Assembly: GCA_947472115.1 (NCBI GenBank)
Contig: CANIZU010000137.1
Span: 1 to 5,324, forward strand
Reading direction: 5' to 3'
Source: Flavobacteriales bacterium
GTDB lineage: Bacteria > Bacteroidota > Bacteroidia > NS11-12g > UBA955
DNA: 5,324 bases
Positions 1-5,324 of this stretch are shown here, piece by piece; within the stretch, counting starts at the first letter, position 1; each line of letters begins with the position of its first letter. The translations under genes were made by a program, and so were the position numbers. Under the pieces are notes generated by a model. That model saw only the letters and a list, made by a program, of their open reading frames with translations, was not told the origin of the DNA and did no database searches.

Positions 1-1530
1 AGCAGAAGTATTGCCGCTTGCGAAGGAGCACTATTGATTGTAGACGCTTCTCAAGGAATTGAAGCACAAACAATTAGTAACTTATTCATGGCCTTGGAAC
101 ACGATTTGGAAATCATTCCTGTTCTGAATAAAATTGATTTGCCTGGCGCCATGCCGGAGGAAGTAAAAGACGAAATTGTTGATTTGATTGGATGCGACCG
201 CGACAGTATTCTTGTGGCCAGCGGAAAAACAGGTCAAGGCGTTCACGATATTTTAAGAGCCATCGTGGCCCGAGTTCCTGCACCGAAGGGGGACATTAAC
301 GCACCTTTGAAAGCGTTGATTTTTGATTCGGTTTTTAACTCCTTCCGCGGAATCATTGCCTATTACAGGATCATCGACGGCAGATTAAAGAAAGGTCAAC
401 ACGTCCGCTTTATGAACGGTGGCAGTGAGTATTTTGCCGATGAAATTGGCATTTTGAAAATGGAATTAAGTCCGCGTAGCGAAGTTAGCGCTGGCGATGT
501 GGGTTATATTATTTCGGGTATCAAAGATGCCAAAGAAGTGAAGGTGGGTGATACACTTACCGACAAAGCACATCCCGCAGCTATTGCCATCGATGGGTTT
601 GAAGATGTGAAGCCTATGGTTTTTGCAGGCATATACCCTATCGATACCGAAGATTTTGAAGAATTGCGCGAGGCGATGGGCAAATTGCAACTCAACGATG
701 CAAGTATCGTTTTTGAGCCAGAGAGTTCTGCCGCTTTGGGATTTGGATTTCGTTGTGGATTCTTAGGGATGCTCCACTTGGAAATTATCCAAGAGCGTTT
801 GGAAAGAGAATTCAACATGACGGTTATTACCACTGTTCCCAACGTGAGTTATGTTGCATATACCACCAAGGGTGAAGAAGTTTTGGTAAATAATCCAACC
901 GATCTGCCACCACCTGAGAAAATTGATTATGTGGAAGAGCCTTATATTCGGGCCAGTGTAATTACAAAATCCGACTATGTAGGCCCAATCATGACATTAT
1001 GCTTGGATAAGCGAGGACTATTAACCAACCAAATTTATCTCACCAGTGATCGCGTAGAAATGAATTTCGAAATGCCTTTGGCCGAAATCGTTTTTGACTT
1101 CTACGATAGACTAAAGTCGATTTCTAAAGGATACGCCAGCTTTGACTACTCACCTTTGGGATACAAAGAGAGCAAGTTGGTAAAGATGGATATTATGTTA
1201 AACGGCAAGGGGGTTGATGCGTTGAGTGCGATTATTCACCGCGACAATGCTCAGGATTTAGGTCGTAAAATTTGCAAGAAACTTAGAGATTTGATTCCAC
1301 GTCAGCAGTTCGAAATCGCCATTCAGGCGGCGGTTGGCGCTAAGATCATCTCCCGCGAAACATTGTCTGCAATGCGCAAGGATGTAACGGCAAAGTGTTA
1401 TGGTGGTGATATTTCTCGTAAGCGAAAACTACTAGAAAAACAAAAAGCTGGTAAAAAACGCATGAAGTCAGTGGGCAATGTCGATATTCCCCAAAGCGCC
1501 TTTATGGCCGTGTTGAAGTTAAACGAGTGA
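1..1530 (+). CDS. lepA: Elongation factor 4 (LepA) ribosomal GTPase, 5'-truncated by the window edge
   Basis: LepA is a translational GTPase related to EF-G that binds the ribosome and affects initiation, elongation or back-translocation, especially under stress. The frame is open from base 1, so 509 residues of an expected roughly 595-600 are present. The first G-domain motifs (P-loop, switches, DxPGH) lie outside the window. Visible in order: SRSIAACEGALL (fragment residues 1-12), the G4 motif NKID (43-46), the G5 motif SGKTG (74-78), the beta-barrel domain II (about 95-185), the EF-G III-like domain with GFGFRCGFLG (about 205-285), the EF-G V-like domain from EPYIRA (about 312-410), and the LepA-specific C-terminal domain (about 413-509) with AKCYGGDISRKRKLL and the basic stretch KAGKKRMK. 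A TTG at 34 is an internal leucine codon, not a start. The C-terminal domain is intact and ends normally at TGA. dprA follows on the same strand after 17 bases. Identity is very secure; only the missing N-terminus limits the call. Confidence 0.98.
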   Translation, partial: SRSIAACEGALLIVDASQGIEAQTISNLFMALEHDLEIIPVLNKIDLPGAMPEEVKDEIVDLIGCDRDSILVASGKTGQGVHDILRAIVARVPAPKGDINAPLKALIFDSVFNSFRGIIAYYRIIDGRLKKGQHVRFMNGGSEYFADEIGILKMELSPRSEVSAGDVGYIISGIKDAKEVKVGDTLTDKAHPAAIAIDGFEDVKPMVFAGIYPIDTEDFEELREAMGKLQLNDASIVFEPESSAALGFGFRCGFLGMLHLEIIQERLEREFNMTVITTVPNVSYVAYTTKGEEVLVNNPTDLPPPEKIDYVEEPYIRASVITKSDYVGPIMTLCLDKRGLLTNQIYLTSDRVEMNFEMPLAEIVFDFYDRLKSISKGYASFDYSPLGYKESKLVKMDIMLNGKGVDALSAIIHRDNAQDLGRKICKKLRDLIPRQQFEIAIQAAVGAKIISRETLSAMRKDVTAKCYGGDISRKRKLLEKQKAGKKRMKSVGNVDIPQSAFMAVLKLNE

Positions 1531-1540
1531 TTTAACTTTG
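1513..1540 (+). promoter_or_regulatory. Putative Bacteroidota sigma-A promoter for dprA, overlapping the lepA stop codon
   Basis: TAACTTTG at 1533-1540 matches the Bacteroidota -7 consensus TAnnTTTG at every fixed base. A TTG at 1513-1515 lies 17 bases upstream, slightly closer than the usual 19-21. Only 7 bases separate the -7 box from the dprA ATG at 1548, so transcription would begin at or just before the start codon, giving a leaderless or nearly leaderless mRNA. Read-through from lepA would still transcribe dprA. The match is seen directly; promoter activity is inference. Confidence 0.4.
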
Positions 1541-1547
1541 GGAACGT

Positions 1548-2678
1548 ATGGAGTCCCTGGGGTATAATGAAGAGGCCATCGCTGCGATGGAATTGGGTTT
1601 TTGTGGCGGCATAGGACCTGTTTTAGGAAGGATATTAATTGAACATTTTGGCTCGGCGAGGGCGGTATTTGGAGCAGCGCCTGCGGCGCTGCTCCAAATA
1701 CCAGGCGTATCCCAAAAAGCCCATTACAACATCATTCATAGCGCAAAATCCAATTTCAATGAGGCCCGAGAGTATGTCAAACAGCACATTGCATTGGGAA
1801 TTTCCGTTGTCAGCATTTCCCAAGAAAACTACCCTTACCGCCTGAAAGAACTGGCCGACGCGCCACTGTGTTTATATTACAAAGGAGAAATTGAATGGGA
1901 TGCACCAAGAATTTTGGGCGTCATTGGCACACGAAAACCCACACCCCATGGCAGCCACGAAGCCAAGAAATTGGTGGAGGAAATTCGTGCATTTGACCCA
2001 ATTATTGTCAGCGGGATGGCCTATGGCGTAGATGCAATTGCCCACCGTACGGCATTAGAAACGGGACAGAAAACATGGGCAGTGCTTGCACATGGCCTTG
2101 AAAAAATATACCCCCCAACCCACAAGACATTTGCTCAGCAAATGCTAGCCAGCCGCGGGGGCCTGATCTCCGAATTCCCTGTCGGCACAAAAATGCACCC
2201 CGACTATTTCCCCAAAAGAAATCGAATTGTTGCCGGTCTATGCGATGCGATCCTTGTCACCGAAAGCGGAATCAAAGGTGGATCCATGATTACAGCAAGC
2301 ATCGCACATGGATATAATCGCGACGTATTTGCTGTCCCAGGAAGACCATCAGACCTTGCCTCCATTGGATGCAATTTTCTGATCCAAAAAAATATGGCCC
2401 AAATCACCACAAACGCCACGGATATTGGAGAAGCTATGAATTGGGAAAACAAAAACCCCAGCTCAAACGGAAATAACAATCATCAATTAAACCTCTTCCA
2501 ACAGTTAAACCCAATAGAAAAACAAGTCATGGAATGGCTGATGGAAGGAATTAACCACCCCAACAAAATGCTCGAAAAACAACAATGGACAGCGGGCAAA
2601 ATCTCAATGGCACTGCTCGACCTAGAACTCAAGGGGTTGATTTCTGCAACCGGGGGCAATAACTACCGTCCTAATTAG
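1548..2678 (+). CDS. dprA: DNA processing protein DprA (DNA-protecting protein, RecA loader)
   Basis: DprA binds incoming single-stranded DNA in the cytoplasm, protects it and loads RecA during natural transformation. It is also widespread in species not known to be competent. The 376-residue protein has a helix-hairpin-helix-like N-terminus (about 18-60, with GGIGP and LLQIPGVS). A Rossmann-like DprA core (about 95-290) shows GVIGTRKPTPHG (124-135), SGMAYGVDAIAH (155-166), FPKRNRIVAGL (221-231), KGGSMITA (243-250), VFAVPG (260-265) and IGCNFLIQ (273-280). After an Asn-rich linker (about 300-315) comes a short winged-helix C-terminal domain (about 320-376). The ATG at 1548 is the first start after an in-frame stop at 1533. 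The next Met (residue 14, at 1587) would leave too little sequence before GGIGP. There is no Shine-Dalgarno sequence, as expected for the phylum. It follows lepA by 17 bases and converges on yidC. Oddities: a perfect 18-bp hairpin inside codons 39-52, and C exceeding G on the coding strand downstream of it. No frameshift is visible. Confidence 0.96.
   Translation: MESLGYNEEAIAAMELGFCGGIGPVLGRILIEHFGSARAVFGAAPAALLQIPGVSQKAHYNIIHSAKSNFNEAREYVKQHIALGISVVSISQENYPYRLKELADAPLCLYYKGEIEWDAPRILGVIGTRKPTPHGSHEAKKLVEEIRAFDPIIVSGMAYGVDAIAHRTALETGQKTWAVLAHGLEKIYPPTHKTFAQQMLASRGGLISEFPVGTKMHPDYFPKRNRIVAGLCDAILVTESGIKGGSMITASIAHGYNRDVFAVPGRPSDLASIGCNFLIQKNMAQITTNATDIGEAMNWENKNPSSNGNNNHQLNLFQQLNPIEKQVMEWLMEGINHPNKMLEKQQWTAGKISMALLDLELKGLISATGGNNYRPN
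1664..1702. repeat. Perfect 18-bp inverted repeat with 3-base loop inside dprA
   Basis: GGTATTTGGAGCAGCGCC (1664-1681) is the exact reverse complement of 1685-1702, with loop TGC at 1682-1684. Eleven of the 18 pairs are G-C, so a very stable RNA hairpin or DNA cruciform is possible. It is translated in the dprA frame as part of VFGAAPAALLQIP, a variable helix between the two conserved pieces of the N-terminal helix-hairpin-helix region. The reading frame and the expected spacing are kept. No T-run follows (the next bases are AGGCGTATCC), so it is not an intrinsic terminator. I found no second copy in the window. Its function, if any, is unknown. Confidence 0.95.
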
Positions 2679-2727
2679 CCAGGAATTTAAATCCTAGCAA
2701 TCTTAATCGTTAGTGAAATTCGTTGAC

Positions 2728-4572
2728 TTAACGCTTTTTGCCTTTCGGTGCGGAATTTGCGCGCTGCTGACTCGCCTTCATCGCCTCTTCCATCCGTTGC
2801 TGGAATTTGGATTTGGTAGCGGGTTTCTTGCGATTCTCGGCAATTTGCGCATGCAATTTGGTATCGTCAACCGTTCTGCGAATCACCCATTGCTGACCAA
2901 ATGTGATCATGTTACTCACAAAATAATACCACGTTAATCCCGCAGCATAATCGTTTAACACTCCCAAGAAAATCACTGGCATGAAATATCCGATATACTT
3001 CATCTGGCCTGTTACACCCGACAACTGATTGTTAAAGTGGGTATAAATCAAGGTAGAAACGGTCATCAAAATAGTAAAGAAACTCACGTGATCACCATAA
3101 AAAGGAATGGTGAATCCCAAATGCGGACCATCATACTGACTCAAATCTGTAGCCCACATAAATGCTTTCTGTCTGAGCTCAAACGCATTTGGAAAGAACT
3201 GGAACATCGCAAATAATATTGGCATCTGCAACAAAACAGGAACGCAACCACTCATCGGACTTACGCCCGCCTTGCGATACAACGCCATATTTTCCTGTTG
3301 CATTTTCTGCATATCGCTACCGTGCTTTTCCTTAATAACGTCAATTTCTGGCTTAAGGATACGCATTTTAGCTGTACTGATATACGACTTGTAAACCAAT
3401 GGCAACAAGGCTGTTTTGATGATAACCGTAAGGAGCAAAATGATAATACCCATACTACCTATCACACCATCCAAAGCATGAAAAACAGGGATTACAGCAT
3501 AACGATTCACCCAACCAAAGATCCCCCATCCCAAAGGAATGATACTCTCTAGACCCGCATTTGGCATACCCACTTGCGCATCTTTCATCGTATAAAACTG
3601 ATTTGGGCCAAAATAGTAGCTAAATCCGTATGATTTCAGGGGCTGACGTTCGAAATCGACGTATACTTCAGCGTTTAAATCTTTGATACGGTTCGCATCT
3701 TTCGTTTCTTTCCAAGCAATTTTTGCATCGCTAGAGAATCCAGAGTCAGCAACCATCATCACAGAAAAATATTGCTGTTTAAAGCCAAACCAATCCAAAT
3801 TATTCTTTAACTCCTCACTCGCTGGGCTTGCCAAATCTAACTTATCAGCATCCTCACCATGCAATCGGTAAACCACAGTCGTATTCTGCTTCTCCCACTT
3901 CATGTCCTTCTCTTGCTTCTGCAATTGAGCTCTCCAAGTGATTTTGATACCCGAATTGCGCGACTTTACGATTTCATCGATGCCCTTAAGCTTCAATTCA
4001 TGCTTCACAGTAAAACCATCCGCAGCCAATGAATAAATCTGGTCGATGTATCTAGCCGAATCACCCAAACGCATTGTCACTTGGTTCTCTGTTTGAGAAA
4101 CAACATTCCAGTAAAAATCGGCGCTATTTAAAGGACCATTGGCAGTGTAAAGCTCAAAAGCCCATTGATTGTCGTTTATCTGATTCGACAACAATTCCAA
4201 TACACTTGAATCCGAACGACGATGATTATTGAGTACTACGCGACCAATATTCCCACCTTTGGTGCGAATATCGATGCTCAATTCCTTACTTTTCAATTGA
4301 ACTAAACCAGGTTTGCCTTGCAATTGCGATGCAAATCCTCCGATTGTGCTTAACAAAGCAGAATCTTTCGTAGGTGTAACACTTTCAGAAATTGCGCTGC
4401 TACTTGATTTAGCAGGCATTGGAGAAGTCACCTTCGCGGCTTCAACCTTTGCAATGCTATCGCGCTGCCTCTGAAATATGGCCTGTTGCTCCGCTGAGGG
4501 TGCCGTGTACCAATAGTATCCTATCAAAATTAGGAAAATGAGTGAAAAACCGGTAATTGTATTGCGATCCAT
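2728..4572 (-). CDS. yidC: Membrane protein insertase YidC (Oxa1 family)
   Basis: YidC inserts and folds inner-membrane proteins, alone or with SecYEG; known substrates include ATP synthase subunits c and a. The 614-residue protein starts MDRNTITGFS, followed by TM1 (about 8-22), a low-complexity Ser/Ala/Lys linker (about 35-75) and a large periplasmic beta-sandwich domain (about 85-340). The conserved Oxa1/60KD_IMP insertase core follows (about 345-570). That core contains TM2 (about 370-393), the cytoplasmic hairpin with AKMRILKPEI and MALYRKAGVSPMSGC (about 401-443), and the later TM segments at about 443-460, 495-511, 525-541 and 543-560. The hydrophilic-groove positive charge is K386 (TVIIKTALLP), where E. 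coli has R366; lysine is, as I recall, normal for Bacteroidota. The C-terminal tail (about 571-614) is basic and ends KGKKR, consistent with ribosome contact. The ATG at 4570-4572 is the natural start because TM1 follows at once. It is transcribed divergently from atpD and convergently with dprA. It is longer than E. coli YidC (548), as is usual in this phylum. Confidence 0.98.
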   Translation of the reverse strand: MDRNTITGFSLIFLILIGYYWYTAPSAEQQAIFQRQRDSIAKVEAAKVTSPMPAKSSSSAISESVTPTKDSALLSTIGGFASQLQGKPGLVQLKSKELSIDIRTKGGNIGRVVLNNHRRSDSSVLELLSNQINDNQWAFELYTANGPLNSADFYWNVVSQTENQVTMRLGDSARYIDQIYSLAADGFTVKHELKLKGIDEIVKSRNSGIKITWRAQLQKQEKDMKWEKQNTTVVYRLHGEDADKLDLASPASEELKNNLDWFGFKQQYFSVMMVADSGFSSDAKIAWKETKDANRIKDLNAEVYVDFERQPLKSYGFSYYFGPNQFYTMKDAQVGMPNAGLESIIPLGWGIFGWVNRYAVIPVFHALDGVIGSMGIIILLLTVIIKTALLPLVYKSYISTAKMRILKPEIDVIKEKHGSDMQKMQQENMALYRKAGVSPMSGCVPVLLQMPILFAMFQFFPNAFELRQKAFMWATDLSQYDGPHLGFTIPFYGDHVSFFTILMTVSTLIYTHFNNQLSGVTGQMKYIGYFMPVIFLGVLNDYAAGLTWYYFVSNMITFGQQWVIRRTVDDTKLHAQIAENRKKPATKSKFQQRMEEAMKASQQRANSAPKGKKR

Positions 4573-4584
4573 GAATAAAGTGTG

Positions 4585-4592
4585 CGAAGTTA
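4585..4592 (-). promoter_or_regulatory. Putative -7 element of the yidC promoter (minus strand)
   Basis: On the minus strand TAACTTCG (complement of 4585-4592) matches TAnnTTTG at five of six fixed bases, and is followed by CAC much as in the atpD promoter. It ends 12 bases before the yidC ATG, implying a leader of only about 6-8 bases. No convincing TTG lies 19-21 bases upstream; a seven-T run sits directly upstream instead. A slightly higher alternative -7 box is TACTTTTT (complement of 4596-4603). This is a weak call resting on one partial box and its position. Confidence 0.35.
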
Positions 4593-4656
4593 CAAAAAAA
4601 GTAGACGGGCATTCTATGAAAAAATTGAACTTCTAATAAATAATGATGAATACCCC

Positions 4657-4687
4657 TTGGAATAGGGAATTTGAATTACTATCTTTG
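4657..4687 (+). promoter_or_regulatory. Bacteroidota sigma-A promoter for atpD
   Basis: TTG at 4657-4659 (-33 element) is followed by a 20-base spacer and TATCTTTG at 4680-4687, which fits TAnnTTTG at all fixed bases with consensus spacing. Transcription should begin about 5-8 bases downstream, near 4692-4695. That leaves a leader of about 10-13 bases before the ATG at 4705, with no Shine-Dalgarno sequence. This is the best promoter in the window and fits atpD being the first gene of its own transcription unit. Confidence 0.72.
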
Positions 4688-4704
4688 CGCACCGAATATT
4701 CACG

Positions 4705-5324
4705 ATGGCCAACGTAGGAAAAATCTCACAAATTATTGGTCCAGTGGTTGATGTTAGCTTCAACGAACCCGGATCTACGCTCCCTAAAATTTACAACTCA
4801 TTATCCGTTACCAAAGACAACGGTCAATCCTTAGTGCTTGAAGTACAACAGCACTTAGGCGAAAACATGGTACGTACCATTGCGATGGACGGAACTGATG
4901 GACTTCGCCGCGGAATTGACGCGATTGACACTGGCGATGCGATTCGCATGCCCGTGGGTGAAGCCATTCGTGGCCGATTGCTCAACGTGGTAGGTGATGC
5001 TATCGACGGGATGACGCCTCTTTCCAAAGAAAATGGAAGAGCAATTCACCAACCAGCTCCAACTTTCGACAATTTGAGCACCAGTGCAGAGCCTCTGTAC
5101 ACAGGTATCAAAGTAATCGATTTGCTTGAGCCCTACGCTAAAGGAGGTAAAATCGGCTTGTTCGGTGGTGCCGGTGTAGGAAAAACGGTTTTGATCATGG
5201 AATTGATCAACAATATCGCGAAAGCATACTCAGGTATGTCGGTTTTCGCCGGTGTTGGTGAAAGAACCCGTGAAGGAAACGATCTATTGCGCGAGATGAT
5301 TGAATCTGGCGTTATTAAATACGG
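4705..5324 (+). CDS. atpD: F1Fo ATP synthase subunit beta (AtpD), 3'-truncated by the window edge
   Basis: AtpD is the catalytic beta subunit of the F1 head on the cytoplasmic face of the inner membrane, making ATP from ADP and phosphate with the proton (or sodium) gradient. The ATG at 4705 opens a frame that continues to the last base: 206 full codons plus two bases, out of about 500 expected. The N-terminal beta-barrel is seen from MANVGKISQIIGPVVDVSF (1-19) to about residue 80. The nucleotide-binding domain begins with GRLLNVVGDAIDG (90-102), then YTGIKVIDLLEPYAKGGKIG (132-151), the Walker A motif GGAGVGKT (154-161, with K160 and T161) and GERTREGND (185-193). E186 and R187 in the last motif correspond to E. 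coli beta E181 and R182. The Walker B and DELSEED regions are beyond the edge. It is divergent from yidC with a promoter directly upstream, so it starts a transcription unit apart from the other atp genes. In Bacteroidota atpC commonly follows; that cannot be seen here. Confidence 0.98.
   Translation, partial: MANVGKISQIIGPVVDVSFNEPGSTLPKIYNSLSVTKDNGQSLVLEVQQHLGENMVRTIAMDGTDGLRRGIDAIDTGDAIRMPVGEAIRGRLLNVVGDAIDGMTPLSKENGRAIHQPAPTFDNLSTSAEPLYTGIKVIDLLEPYAKGGKIGLFGGAGVGKTVLIMELINNIAKAYSGMSVFAGVGERTREGNDLLREMIESGVIKY

Noticed and set aside
34..36. TTG as a start codon for a shorter LepA.
   Set aside because: The same frame is open to base 1 and the preceding residues (SRSIAACEGAL) are conserved LepA sequence, so the gene simply enters from outside the window.
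466..842. Two open frames on the minus strand inside lepA.
   Set aside because: They lie antisense to strongly conserved LepA domains and resemble no known protein, so they are shadows of the lepA codons.
1635..1845. Overlapping open frames on both strands of the dprA hairpin that encode matching peptides (YLEQR and RCSKY on each strand).
   Set aside because: The matching peptides are the automatic result of translating a palindrome in both directions. Neither frame has a plausible start context or family resemblance, and dprA explains the region.
2679..2727. Possible shared terminator between convergent dprA and yidC, including the near-palindrome AGGAATTTAAATCCT at about 2680-2694.
   Set aside because: The stem is short and AT-rich with a central mismatch, and no T-run follows on either strand. 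How transcription ends here is not visible from the sequence.
2824..2862. Short direct repeat GCAATTTG, two copies five bases apart, within the yidC 3' end.
   Set aside because: It is eight bases long, lies within codons of the YidC tail, and has no further copies nearby. This is consistent with chance.
4593..4603. Seven-A homopolymer upstream of yidC as a possible phase-variable promoter spacer.
   Set aside because: Seven bases is short for slippage-based switching, and the promoter boxes around it are too weak to define a spacer.
4824..5052. Two open frames on the minus strand inside the start of atpD.
   Set aside because: The plus strand encodes an unmistakable AtpD with Walker A across this region. 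The antisense frames are low-complexity Ser/Arg/Pro shadows.

Overview
The window is ordinary core genome from a member of the Bacteroidota. Three things support that. The LepA, YidC and AtpD proteins all read like Bacteroidota versions: a G5 motif SGKTG in LepA, a 614-residue YidC with a lysine where proteobacteria have the groove arginine, and an AtpD that starts its own transcription unit. None of the complete genes has a clear Shine-Dalgarno sequence. Matches to the Bacteroidota sigma-A promoter (TTG about -33, TAnnTTTG about -7) lie directly in front of the start codons. The order or genus cannot be settled from the sequence alone.

Layout. Positions 1-1530 (+) hold the 3' part of lepA (elongation factor 4), entering from the left edge without its start. 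After 17 bases comes dprA (1548-2678, +), the single-stranded-DNA-binding RecA loader. A 49-base convergent gap with no recognisable terminator separates it from yidC (2728-4572, -), the inner-membrane protein insertase. A 132-base divergent region (4573-4704) carries putative promoters for yidC and for atpD (4705 onward, +). atpD encodes the F1 ATP synthase beta subunit and runs off the right edge after 206 codons.

How the genes relate. lepA and dprA could be co-transcribed, but a perfect -7 box between them suggests dprA also has its own, almost leaderless, promoter. yidC and atpD share a divergent control region. Their products are functionally linked, because YidC inserts the Fo subunits on which the AtpD-containing F1 head sits.

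I found no new multi-gene system, mobile element, CRISPR array or RNA gene. The most unusual structure is a perfect 18-bp inverted repeat with a 3-base loop inside the dprA coding sequence (1664-1702). It coincides with a change in local G/C strand asymmetry. It is not an intrinsic terminator and nothing about the protein family explains it.
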